8,424 nt of DNA, from NCBI GenBank assembly GCA_031283825.1, contig JAITAZ010000423.1, positions 1 to 8,424 on the forward strand, given 5' to 3'. A model generated the notes under the pieces. It ran no database searches and was not told where the DNA came from. It saw only the letters and a program-made list of their open reading frames with translations. This document shows positions 1 to 6,387 of the stretch, piece after piece. Made by a program: the position numbers and the translations under genes. Position 1 is the first letter of the stretch. The number at the start of each line of letters is the position of its first letter. The DNA is from Planctomycetaceae bacterium (GTDB lineage: Bacteria > Planctomycetota > Planctomycetia > Pirellulales > Thermoguttaceae).

Positions 1-51
1 TACAATGTCTTTCGCTCTATGTTGAGCAACTCGATTTTTCGGACAAATCGT

Positions 52-97
52 ATTCCGAATTTTAAACCGTGAACGTTTTCAAACCATGAACGGTTAC
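52..97 (-). repeat. Two degenerate copies of the dispersed GTAACCGTTCACGG motif
   Basis: On the minus strand, 52-75 matches the CGTTCACGG plus T-run plus AAATTCGGAAT part of the motif that bounds the elements at 1433-1629 and 6085-6292. A second partial copy, CCATGAACGGTTAC, lies at 84-97. Both are imperfect. They appear to be remnants or solo ends of the same repeat family, in the leader of the ThuA-like gene. Confidence 0.6.
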
Positions 98-118
98 AAA
101 ATTTTGACGAATTTCCCT

Positions 119-176
119 AAACTTAAACCTAAACCTAAACCTAAACCTAAACCTAAATTTAACCTTAACCTTAACC
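119..176. repeat. Hexamer tandem repeat, AAACCT-type (telomere-like)
   Basis: Nearly ten hexamers lie in register: AAACTT, five perfect AAACCT units (125-154), AAATTT, two AACCTT and a final AACC. The reverse strand reads TTTAGG, resembling eukaryotic telomere repeats, but the tract is short, degenerate at both ends and sits 13 bases before a bacterial start codon. It is best read as a slippage-prone microsatellite in the 5' leader of the ThuA-like gene. I see no Shine-Dalgarno site between it and the ATG at 190. Confidence 0.85.
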
Positions 177-189
177 AAAAACTAAAAAA

Positions 190-1395
190 ATGAAAATCAT
201 TACCTCTTTACTGACTTTAATTTTCGCCTTGTTAATTTCCGTAACGATAAATGCGGAAACCTACGACTTGCAAGTTCGATCCAGAACCGGAGACGAAATT
301 AAATACTCCACAATTAAATTAAATTCAGAAGAAACAACTTTTCTGTTTATGCCGGTGCGAAACGAAAGGAAAGACCGAATCAAAAAATTACTCGACTATG
401 TCAAATCAAATGATTCGAAATTGATAAACTTAATGAGCAGAATTGCAATCGATCCCAACGCGAAAAACAAATTTTTTCTCGGTACGTTGCCGGACGATCC
501 AAAAATCAGACCCGATTTGACTGACACAATTGTCATTCGCGATCTCGTTAATATTCCCAAAGCGAAAACCTATCTCGACCGCGAAAAAATTATTATCGAT
601 CTCGAAAAACAAGGAGTCAAAACAATTTCGTCTGTTGACCTAATCGGCGGTCAGGCTTTTAGATACGCCGACGACAAAAGACCGCACGTTGTCGTTATGA
701 TTAGCGACGATCACTATAAAGCCGATACTTGGGCGCCGCCGTTGATCGAAAAATTTCAAAGCGAAGGCGAACTTTATTTCACAATTCTACACGGAGAAGG
801 CGGAAATATATTTCACGGAATTGACGAACTCGATACCGCCGATTCGCTTGTAATTTATTTCAGACGACTCGCACTTCGCGAAGACCAATTAGATAAAGTT
901 AAAAAATTTGTCGAATCAGGTAAAGGAGTCGTAGGTTTGAGAACTGCTTGTCATGCGTTTGCGGTCGGAGGAAAACTTGCTCCAAATTTTAAAGAATGGC
1001 GAGAATTCGATAACAAGATTCTCGGCAGTAACTATCACGGACACGGCGCAGATAATCTAGGCAGCGAAATTTCGAATAATCCGGAACAAGCGAATTCGCC
1101 AATCTTAAAAGACGTTCAACCGGCAACTTGGCATAGTACAGGTTCGGTGTATTTCATGAATCCGGTCAATGAAGACGCTACGATTTATCAATATGCTCAC
1201 TCGACCGAAACAATGAATCCAAAAAATCAAAAGAAAAATAAGATAACCGAAAAAATCCCCGTAACATGGACTAGAATTTACGGAAAAACAAAAATCGCTT
1301 TCACAACGCTAGGACATCAAGACGACGCCACAGAACCACAATTCCAAAAACTATTTCTAAACCTAATTAAATGGTCAGTGGAGAAACAAAAATAA
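190..1395 (+). CDS. Secreted ThuA-like domain protein
   Basis: The 401-residue product starts with a signal peptide: a lysine at residue 2, a hydrophobic stretch at 5-20 and a likely cleavage after Ala22, so it should be exported. Residues 23-160 are a charged region I do not recognise. Residues 165-396 look like the ThuA-like fold (class I glutamine-amidotransferase-like): a beta-strand start PHVVVMISDDH (165-175), strand DSLVIYF followed by a helix and GKGVVGLRTACHAF (245-257), then YHGHG (282-286), PVTW (357-360), GHQDD (375-379) and a final FLNLIKW helix. ThuA proteins are linked to sugar utilisation, and planctomycetes carry many secreted paralogues; the substrate here is unknown. In the planctomycete versions I remember, the RTACHAF position carries Ser rather than Cys254. 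The start is favoured by the signal peptide; no Shine-Dalgarno site is present. The gene stands alone, with element 1 downstream. Confidence 0.8.
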   Translation: MKIITSLLTLIFALLISVTINAETYDLQVRSRTGDEIKYSTIKLNSEETTFLFMPVRNERKDRIKKLLDYVKSNDSKLINLMSRIAIDPNAKNKFFLGTLPDDPKIRPDLTDTIVIRDLVNIPKAKTYLDREKIIIDLEKQGVKTISSVDLIGGQAFRYADDKRPHVVVMISDDHYKADTWAPPLIEKFQSEGELYFTILHGEGGNIFHGIDELDTADSLVIYFRRLALREDQLDKVKKFVESGKGVVGLRTACHAFAVGGKLAPNFKEWREFDNKILGSNYHGHGADNLGSEISNNPEQANSPILKDVQPATWHSTGSVYFMNPVNEDATIYQYAHSTETMNPKNQKKNKITEKIPVTWTRIYGKTKIAFTTLGHQDDATEPQFQKLFLNLIKWSVEKQK

Positions 1396-1432
1396 TACTA
1401 CTATTCTTTAGAAATTTTTAGAAAACGGTTTT

Positions 1433-1629
1433 GTACCCGTTCACGGTTTTTTAAATTCGGATTTGAATTACTAAACCCGATGTAGAGACGCAATGCTTTG
1501 CGTCTCTATCGATAAGCTTTTGATCGAACAATAGAGACGCAAGGCATTGCGTCTCTACATTTTGTTAATTTGTAAATATTCACGTTTTAATTTTTCGATT
1601 ACAAAATAAAAAATTCCGTGAACGGTTAC
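1433..1629. mobile_element. MITE-like element 1 with 14-bp terminal inverted repeats
   Basis: The left end GTACCCGTTCACGG (1433-1446) and right end CCGTGAACGGTTAC (1616-1629) are terminal inverted repeats differing at one position. The 197-bp interior encodes no protein but holds two adjacent hairpins. The octamer ACGGTTTT directly abuts both ends (1425-1432 and 1630-1637), as a target duplication would. An inverted, closely similar copy lies at 6085-6292. Together these suggest a non-autonomous transposable element. Caution: ACGGTTTT also occurs inside the repeat motif itself. The element ends 14 bases before the methyltransferase start codon, so it forms that gene's upstream region. Confidence 0.7.
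1480..1560. repeat. Nested paired hairpins in element 1
   Basis: Two 26-base palindromes, 1483-1508 and 1532-1557, each have 11-bp arms TAGAGACGCAA / TTGCGTCTCTA around a 4-base centre. The outer halves also pair with one another: ATGTAGAGACGCAATGC at 1480-1496 is perfectly complementary to 1544-1560. The structure can therefore form either two short hairpins or one long stem. Neither is followed by a T-run, so neither is a classical terminator. Confidence 0.85.
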
Positions 1630-1643
1630 ACGGTTTTTATATT

Positions 1644-2444
1644 ATGATTTGGAATACTGTCATATTAGGCGATTGTATTGAAGGTATGCGGCGGCTGGGC
1701 GAGAGTTCTGTTGACCTTGTATTTGCCGATCCGCCATTTAATATTGGTTACTCATACGACGTTTACAAAGATAATCGGTCTGATAAAGAGTATCTGCAAT
1801 GGTCGAAAGATTGGATGTCGGAGGTTTACAAAGTTCTCAAATCAGACGGTACTTTTTGGCTCGCAATCGGCGACGAATACGCGGCTGAATTAAAATTTTT
1901 TTGCACCCGCGAAATCGGATTTATTTGTCGAAGCTGGGTCGTATGGTACTATACTTTCGGCGTAAATTGCACAAAGAAATTTACGCGATCTCATGTCCAT
2001 CTTTTTCAATTTGTCAAAGACGCAAAAAATTTCACGTTCAACGACAAAACGATTCGCGTCCCCAGCGCTCGTCAACTACGCTATAACGATAAAAGAGCAA
2101 ATCCAAAAGGACGATTACCAGACGATACATGGATTCTAAATCCAAAAGAATTAGAAAAAGAATTCGGATCAAATAAAGATACTTGGCTATTTTCAAGAGT
2201 TTGCGGTACTTTCAAAGAACGCGAAGGTTGGCACGGTTGTCAAATGCCGGAAAAATTATTAGAACGAATTATTTTAGTATCAAGTAACAAAGACGAAAAA
2301 ATACTCGACCCATTTGCCGGAAGCGGTACTACTCTCGTTGCGGCAAAAAATTTAGATCGACAATTTCTAGGCTTTGAAATATCAGAAGAATACCGCGATC
2401 AATGCCTCCAACGTCTAAAAACCAAATTAACTCGCGCAATATAA
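1644..2444 (+). CDS. Solitary site-specific DNA methyltransferase, N6_N4_Mtase family
   Basis: The 266-residue product has the class-beta amino-methyltransferase order. Catalytic motif IV is near the N-terminus: ADPPFNIGY (28-36) with DPPF at 29-32. The S-adenosylmethionine-binding motif I is near the C-terminus: DPFAGSGTT (222-230), followed by [10 protein letters not shown] (241-250). [15 protein letters not shown] (196-210) is typical of the helix before motif I. It should transfer a methyl group to adenine N6 or cytosine N4 in DNA; the recognition sequence cannot be read from the protein, and residues 120-195 probably include the target-recognition part. Length is normal for a compact enzyme and the frame is intact. 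No restriction endonuclease gene is in the window, so it looks like an orphan (regulatory or epigenetic) enzyme or a leftover of a restriction-modification pair. The start has no Shine-Dalgarno site and lies just after element 1. Confidence 0.9.
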   Translation: MIWNTVILGDCIEGMRRLGESSVDLVFADPPFNIGYSYDVYKDNRSDKEYLQWSKDWMSEVYKVLKSDGTFWLAIGDEYAAELKFFCTREIGFICRSWVVWYYTFGVNCTKKFTRSHVHLFQFVKDAKNFTFNDKTIRVPSARQLRYNDKRANPKGRLPDDTWILNPKELEKEFGSNKDTWLFSRVCGTFKEREGWHGCQMPEKLLERIILVSSNKDEKILDPFAGSGTTLVAAKNLDRQFLGFEISEEYRDQCLQRLKTKLTRAI

Positions 2445-2543
2445 TAACGCCAATAAATCCGCCAAAACTTGGAGAACGAAAATGTATCGTTTTTCTCGAT
2501 CAAAAATTATTCCGTAACAAGATTGGGAACTTCTAAAAACTAA

Positions 2544-2619
2544 TATTAGAAGGAACGCGGGCATCCCGCCTGCATGACAAACGCCTAAATATGCGGTCAA
2601 GACGACCGCGTTCCTAATA
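2544..2619. repeat. Paired-hairpin palindromic repeat, GGAACGCGG type
   Basis: The outer arms AGGAACGCGG (2551-2560) and CCGCGTTCCT (2606-2615) are perfectly complementary. The symmetry extends outward through TATTAG / CTAATA, with two extra A on the left. Inside lie two local hairpins: GCGGG-CAT-CCCGC (2557-2569) and GCGGTC-AAGAC-GACCGC (2593-2609). The outer stem and the inner hairpins compete. It is 100 bases after the methyltransferase stop. A further 7-bp inverted repeat, CTTCTAA / TTAGAAG (2530-2536 / 2546-2552), overlaps its left edge. This is a REP- or MITE-like intergenic repeat with the same plan as elements 1 and 2 but unrelated sequence. Confidence 0.75.
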
Positions 2620-2680
2620 AAAATAAATTTTACATGAGGTTTTTAGATGTTCCCGATTGTAAAACGGTTACTTATTTTTT

Positions 2681-2727
2681 GGGGGGACATTGGGGACGCT
2701 GGGGACAAAGGGGACGTTGGGGACGTT
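2681..2727 (+). repeat. Five-copy G-rich nonamer repeat (G-quadruplex candidate)
   Basis: GGGGAC recurs at 2683, 2692, 2701, 2710 and 2719, an exact 9-base period with the form GGGGACNNN. The five runs of at least four G are each separated by five bases, which satisfies the classic intramolecular G-quadruplex pattern with one spare tract. GGGGACAAAG (2701-2710) also has an exact reverse complement at 2832-2841. The neighbouring DNA is AT-rich, so the array stands out strongly. Its function is unknown. Confidence 0.9.
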
Positions 2728-3222
2728 TTTGTTTAAAATATGGTGGTAATGGTTCGAGAGGATAAAACTGAAAAAAATCTTTTTTTTAAAAATGTTGGCT
2801 TCTGTTGAGTCTTTAATCTTGGTTTTTACCACTTTGTCCCCTAAAAATGAACCATTTTTTTCTGTTCAAAATATACTACATCAAAATAATAATCCATTAT
2901 TTTTTTCCTCCCCCCTTGTCTTTACGTGGAAAAAAAATACAATTATCGACTTGTTTCTTGTTGCTTTCTTGTTGCGTCAATCGCTTAAATTTAAAATATC
3001 GCAACGTTTAGACTCAATCGTCATTAAAATTGCAAAAAAACCCGATCAAAACTCGTCGCCAAGTCGGGAATCATTCGAAAAAATTTTTTTTATACAACTC
3101 GTACCACGAATTTCAAAAACACAAAGAGCTATTCACTAAAAATCACTAAAAAATACACTCACCTAAAATAAACCAAATAGCTCCGCCCAAAATTCAAGTA
3201 CGAACAGTTTAAAAATAACCAC
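2728..3222. other. Intergenic stretch without a credible gene
   Basis: An open frame at 2792-3139 (115 codons) has a low-complexity, Phe/Lys/Ser-rich translation, homopolymer tracts (ATTTTTTTCC, CCCCCC, AAAAAATTTTTTTT), no Shine-Dalgarno site and no recognisable domain, so I do not call it a gene. The stretch also holds a weak CCCGA / TCGGG inverted repeat (about 3041-3067) followed by an A/T tract. No RNA gene or clear promoter was recognised; the promoter of the downstream gene presumably lies in the last part. Confidence 0.5.
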
Positions 3223-3227
3223 AGGAG
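3223..3227 (+). promoter_or_regulatory. Shine-Dalgarno site AGGAG of the TPR/alphaCTD gene
   Basis: AGGAG lies nine bases before the ATG at 3237, a normal spacing that fixes this start. It is notable because none of the other four genes has such a site, which suggests stronger or differently controlled translation here. Confidence 0.8.
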
Positions 3228-3236
3228 AAATATTTT

Positions 3237-4568
3237 ATGGTTGCTCAATCAACTGAATTCGACCTTAAACAGGCAATGCTAATAGGTAACTCTTTCGGAC
3301 CACGCGAAGTCGAAAATATCAGAGTCGCAATACGAGGAGACGCCGTCCAATTCGACCGTCTCAAAGACGCCGTAGTCGAACTCGAAAACCAAAATTCACG
3401 CGATGAACTCGCCCACGCCGGTCGCGTCAGACTCGGAATCGGCTACTTCCTACTCGGAGACTACGAAAACGCAACTCAAGTAATAAAAAAAGGCGACGGC
3501 GGCGCTCTCGCACTATTCTACCAAGCAAAAATTCACTCCATCCTCGAACATTACCCCGAATCGCTCAAAACCTACGATCAAGCCCAAAAAGCAGGTTACA
3601 ACGTCGATGAATGCACACTCGGAAGATCAGAAGTTTACCGAAATATGAAACAACCCGAAAAAAGCCTCGAACAACTCGATAAACTCTCCGGCGCAATCGA
3701 ACAAACCGCAGAATACCTCTACCAACGCGGAGTAACCGTCGCAGCACTCGGACAAACAGACGAAGCTATCCGACTCTACGAACGCGCCGTTACTTCAGAT
3801 AAAAAACACTCCGGCGCACTGTTCGGATTGGCTATCGAAAGCGAAAGAAGAGGAAACGACGAAGCATCTCTCGAACTCTACAAACAAGCCGCCTCAAACT
3901 TCCCAACAAATACCGGAACTCTACTAAATCTCGGTCTGCTCTACGAAGACTTAGAACAATACCAACAAGCCATGATCTGCTACCAACGAATCCTCGACTC
4001 CTACCCAAACGACCAAAGAGCAAAACTATTCTTCAAAGACTCAAAAGCCTCAAGCGAAATGCACATCGACGAAGACGCCCTAAAACGAAGAGATCGGCAC
4101 GCACAAATTCTCAACCTGCCAGTCTCCGATTTCGAATTGTCTGTACGAAGCCGTAATTGCCTACGCTTAATGGGAATCAATACTCTCGGAGACCTCTGCC
4201 GTCACACCGAACAAGAATTACTCGCAAGCAAAAATTTCGGCGAAAATAGCTTAAACGAAATCAGAGAAATGCTCACACTAAAAGGCTTAAAATTAGGTCA
4301 ATACGCTTCCGAAAAACAAATGCCCGAACCTATTCAAATCGAATCGCTCTCGCCGGCTGAACAACAAACCCTAGCAAGACCAGTTACAGATTTAAACTTG
4401 TCTGTCAGAGCAAAAAAATGTATGAACAGATTAAATATTCAAACCATCGGAGAATTAGTCTCTTGCAGCGCAGAACAATTACTAGAATGCAAAAATTTCG
4501 GCGTAACAAGCCTAACCGAAATTCGAGAAAAATTAGTCGATTTCAACATAAAACTACGCGGAGAATAA
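3237..4568 (+). CDS. TPR protein with two C-terminal RNA polymerase alpha-CTD-like domains
   Basis: The 443-residue product has no signal peptide and should be cytoplasmic. Residues about 57-265 are TPR-like helix pairs; the clearest are 159-190 (AEYLYQRGVTVAALGQTDEA), 193-224 and 227-258. Two alphaCTD-like helix-hairpin-helix domains follow, at about 295-354 and 382-441, each with the pattern LSVR...C...(I)xTxGxL...LL..KNFG..SL.EIRE.L. Against E. coli alpha, the first keeps R265, N268, C269, G296 and S299 (R304, N307, C308, G335, S338) but has Asn337 for K298. The second keeps R391, C395, G422 and S425 but has Lys394 for N268 and Thr424 for K298. The alpha N-terminal (assembly) domain is absent, so this is not RpoA. 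It may bind DNA or transcription factors through the CTDs and other proteins through the TPRs; that is inference. The Shine-Dalgarno site and C-ending codons suggest high expression. I recall similar fusions in Planctomycetota. Confidence 0.85.
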   Translation: MVAQSTEFDLKQAMLIGNSFGPREVENIRVAIRGDAVQFDRLKDAVVELENQNSRDELAHAGRVRLGIGYFLLGDYENATQVIKKGDGGALALFYQAKIHSILEHYPESLKTYDQAQKAGYNVDECTLGRSEVYRNMKQPEKSLEQLDKLSGAIEQTAEYLYQRGVTVAALGQTDEAIRLYERAVTSDKKHSGALFGLAIESERRGNDEASLELYKQAASNFPTNTGTLLNLGLLYEDLEQYQQAMICYQRILDSYPNDQRAKLFFKDSKASSEMHIDEDALKRRDRHAQILNLPVSDFELSVRSRNCLRLMGINTLGDLCRHTEQELLASKNFGENSLNEIREMLTLKGLKLGQYASEKQMPEPIQIESLSPAEQQTLARPVTDLNLSVRAKKCMNRLNIQTIGELVSCSAEQLLECKNFGVTSLTEIREKLVDFNIKLRGE

Positions 4569-4617
4569 TTGTAACTCCTATTACACAGTATTTGTCCGTC
4601 AGTATGCGATATTGTTT

Positions 4618-4642
4618 TGTTTTACCGTTTACGGTTTTAAAT
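4618..4642 (+). repeat. Degenerate dispersed motif after the TPR/alphaCTD gene
   Basis: GTTTTACCGTTTACGG followed by TTTTAAAT matches the repeat motif at 1433 and 6009 with a few changes. It starts about 50 bases after the stop codon. It could be a decayed solo element end. Confidence 0.55.
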
Positions 4643-4669
4643 ATTGTAACTATTCAGTAGGCGGTTATC

Positions 4670-4689
4670 GATCAGGTAAACGCCTGATC
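4670..4689. promoter_or_regulatory. Inverted repeat GATCAGG / CCTGATC before the ATPase gene
   Basis: Perfect 7-bp arms at 4670-4676 and 4683-4689 flank a TAAACG centre, 26 bases before the ATPase start codon. An alternative short pairing, AGGCG near 4659 with CGCCT at 4681-4685, overlaps it. It could be an operator, a leader hairpin or a weak terminator of the upstream gene; the following bases (TGATTTTAAAA) are only a poor T-run. Confidence 0.4.
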
Positions 4690-4715
4690 TGATTTTAAAA
4701 CATGCGGCGTTAAAT

Positions 4716-5981
4716 ATGCAAAAAATAATTATAATAAATTTCGGGTCTATCAAGCAGGTTGAATTTACAATTAAAGACTTCATGGTTTTTGTCGGACATT
4801 CGGCGTCGGGGAAGAGTCTAATTGCTAAAACCATTTATTTTTTTTCATCCCTTAACGACGAACTAGACGACATCTTTTACGACAACAACAATTCTATAGT
4901 TCGCCCGCCAATCGACGTATTCAAAGAAGCAATAATTGAAAAATTTAATTCGTATTGGAACTCGTCTATTTGGCAGGCGGATACGAAAATATCGTTCTTT
5001 TTTGACGAGTCAAAATTTCTCTCGTTATCTTTTCAAGACGGCACTCCTAACGTTACTTTCAGCGAAGATTTTATTGAGGCTTTCAATCACCATGCAGATT
5101 TATTGACGGATAATACAGTTCAAGAAAACGGCAAAATCGAATTAAATGCGGACTCGCATCTAATGGACGCAATATGCCGACGATTTGTTTTATGCAATAA
5201 TCCCAAAGACTACGAATATTTTCCGGCAGGACGAAGTATCTACAATCTTTTCTACAAAGATTTATCGTCTGGTTTGCCGCTTATCAAAGACTTTTTATTG
5301 CGTCATTATATTCAAACAACCAACAATACAAGACGAGAAATAATTAAAAATCCAATTGAAAATTATATCAAATTAGTAAGCGAAAAATATAAACCAGACG
5401 ATTTGCCGCAAAGCATCGGATTTGGAAAAAAAATTTATCAATTTGCAAATCAGATTCTAAAAGGACATTATTGTAACGAAAATAAGAAAGATTATATTTG
5501 CACGGAATCAGGTAAAAAATATCCGTTAGATTCGTTGTCGGCGGGTCAAAACGAAGCAATATGGACTCTGTACAATATCTTATATTTTGTGTTGTTCAAC
5601 GGCGCTGCCAACATCGACACGACATTTTTAGTCATCGAGGAACCGGAATCGCATCTCTCTTTGGAAGATCAACAAAATATGATCTTGGCGTTGACCCTAT
5701 TTGTCAAAAACAATTGTAACAGACTAATTCTGACAACGCATAGCACAGGCATCGTGAAACCATTAGCAACCTTGATTAATATCGTAACTCTATTCGAAAA
5801 AGATTGGGATCTAGTGCCAAAAAAACAAAGAGATATTGTACTAAAATTTATCGATCCAGAATTATGGCTAGATATAGACGACTTTGAATGTTATTACGTT
5901 GACAACGGAACTGTTGAATCTATGGTAAATCGAGAAAAATTTGGCATCGATATAGAAAAAATGGAACTCGCATTTAGTTAA
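4716..5981 (+). CDS. AAA (ABC/OLD-like) ATPase of unknown function
   Basis: The 421-residue product begins with the strand KIIIINFGSIKQVEFTI typical of RecF/SMC/OLD-like ATPases. Walker A is GHSASGKS (27-34). YFPAGRSIYNLF (168-179) matches the PAxRS segment common in this group. The ABC signature is LSAGQ (274-278), Walker B is FLVIEEPESHL (304-314) with Glu308/Glu309, and the H-loop is TTHS (340-343). It should bind and hydrolyse ATP as a dimer, with the 40-270 insert forming the lobe between the ATPase halves. No TOPRIM, HNH or other nuclease domain is visible after Walker B, so it is not a canonical OLD or GajA protein. Relatives act in anti-phage systems such as Septu or PARIS with a partner, but no recognisable partner is adjacent. 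The start is supported by the first beta strand; no Shine-Dalgarno site is present. It is 147 bases after the previous gene. Confidence 0.8.
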   Translation: MQKIIIINFGSIKQVEFTIKDFMVFVGHSASGKSLIAKTIYFFSSLNDELDDIFYDNNNSIVRPPIDVFKEAIIEKFNSYWNSSIWQADTKISFFFDESKFLSLSFQDGTPNVTFSEDFIEAFNHHADLLTDNTVQENGKIELNADSHLMDAICRRFVLCNNPKDYEYFPAGRSIYNLFYKDLSSGLPLIKDFLLRHYIQTTNNTRREIIKNPIENYIKLVSEKYKPDDLPQSIGFGKKIYQFANQILKGHYCNENKKDYICTESGKKYPLDSLSAGQNEAIWTLYNILYFVLFNGAANIDTTFLVIEEPESHLSLEDQQNMILALTLFVKNNCNRLILTTHSTGIVKPLATLINIVTLFEKDWDLVPKKQRDIVLKFIDPELWLDIDDFECYYVDNGTVESMVNREKFGIDIEKMELAFS

Positions 5982-6008
5982 ATGATAGTTTTTCAACGTA
6001 AAATTTAT

Positions 6009-6041
6009 GTAGCCGTTCGCGGTTTTTAAATTCGGAATTGG
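6009..6041 (+). repeat. Dispersed motif, solo copy after the ATPase gene
   Basis: GTAGCCGTTCGCGG followed by TTTTTAAATTCGGAATTGG reproduces the longer left-end motif of element 1 (1433-1463) with two changes in the palindromic core. It begins about 28 bases after the ATPase stop. It may be a solo element end, or the left end of a nested element that reaches 6098. Confidence 0.7.
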
Positions 6042-6084
6042 TTTTTGGGTAATATTCATCGGAATATTTTAGCGTAATATTTTT

Positions 6085-6292
6085 GTAACCGTTCACGGAA
6101 ATTTTTATTTTTTTATTGAAAAAATAAAACGTGAATATTTACAAATTAATAATTGTAGAGACGCAATGCCTTGCGTCTCATTGTTGACTTAGCCTAAATT
6201 CGATCAAAAGATCGCATAGAGACGCAAAGCATTGCGTCTCTACATTGGGTTTAGCAATTCAAATCCGAATTTAAAAACCCGTGAACGGGTAC
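6085..6292. mobile_element. MITE-like element 2, inverted copy of element 1
   Basis: The left end GTAACCGTTCACGG (6085-6098) and right end CCGTGAACGGGTAC (6279-6292) are terminal inverted repeats. The 208-bp element aligns end to end with the reverse complement of 1433-1629; by eye most positions match outside the central spacer, where this copy has roughly ten extra bases. No matching target duplication is seen at its ends (ATATTTTT versus TTTCAAAT). No coding capacity is visible. It lies between the ATPase and Hsp70-like genes, about 95 bases before the latter. Confidence 0.7.
6154..6245. repeat. Nested paired hairpins in element 2
   Basis: Two palindromes, 6156-6180 and 6217-6242, carry the same TAGAGACGCAA / TTGCGTCTCTA arms as element 1. 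The first has lost its last base pair. Outer arms also pair across the element (TGTAGAGACGCAATGC at 6155-6170 with its complement ending at 6244). Keeping this symmetry while the central spacer has changed suggests the hairpins matter for mobility or function. Confidence 0.8.
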
Positions 6293-6387
6293 TTTCAAAT
6301 TTTGTAATATAGTCGGCGGCGTAAAATTTATGTTAGCCCCGAATATGGCGACATTATAAAAGTGATTTATCGTTACAATAATTTAAA

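Larger units (their letters stand above)
5997..6338 (+). repeat. Short direct repeat CGTAAAATTTATGT(T)AGCC flanking element 2
   Basis: The 18-base copy at 5997-6014 and the 19-base copy at 6320-6338 differ by one inserted T. They enclose the motif at 6009 and the whole of element 2. They are too long and too far from the element ends to be a simple target duplication. They may be parts of another repeat or traces of a larger insertion. Confidence 0.6.

Noticed and set aside
119..176. True telomere or eukaryotic contig end
   Set aside because: The tract is short, internal and degenerate, and is followed by bacterial genes with a signal peptide and no introns.
1480..1560. CRISPR-like array from repeated TAGAGACGCAA units
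   Set aside because: Only two palindromic units with one spacer, symmetrical outer arms and no cas genes; it fits a mobile hairpin element.
3041..3090. Intrinsic terminator at the CCCGA / TCGGG inverted repeat
   Set aside because: The stem is only about five base pairs with a long loop, and no upstream gene ends nearby.
2792..3139. 115-codon open frame in the long gap
   Set aside because: Low-complexity translation, homopolymer tracts, no ribosome site and no domain; likely chance in AT-rich DNA.
3237..4568. RNA polymerase alpha subunit (rpoA)
   Set aside because: The N-terminal assembly domain is absent and replaced by TPRs, there are two CTD copies, and no ribosomal protein genes are adjacent.
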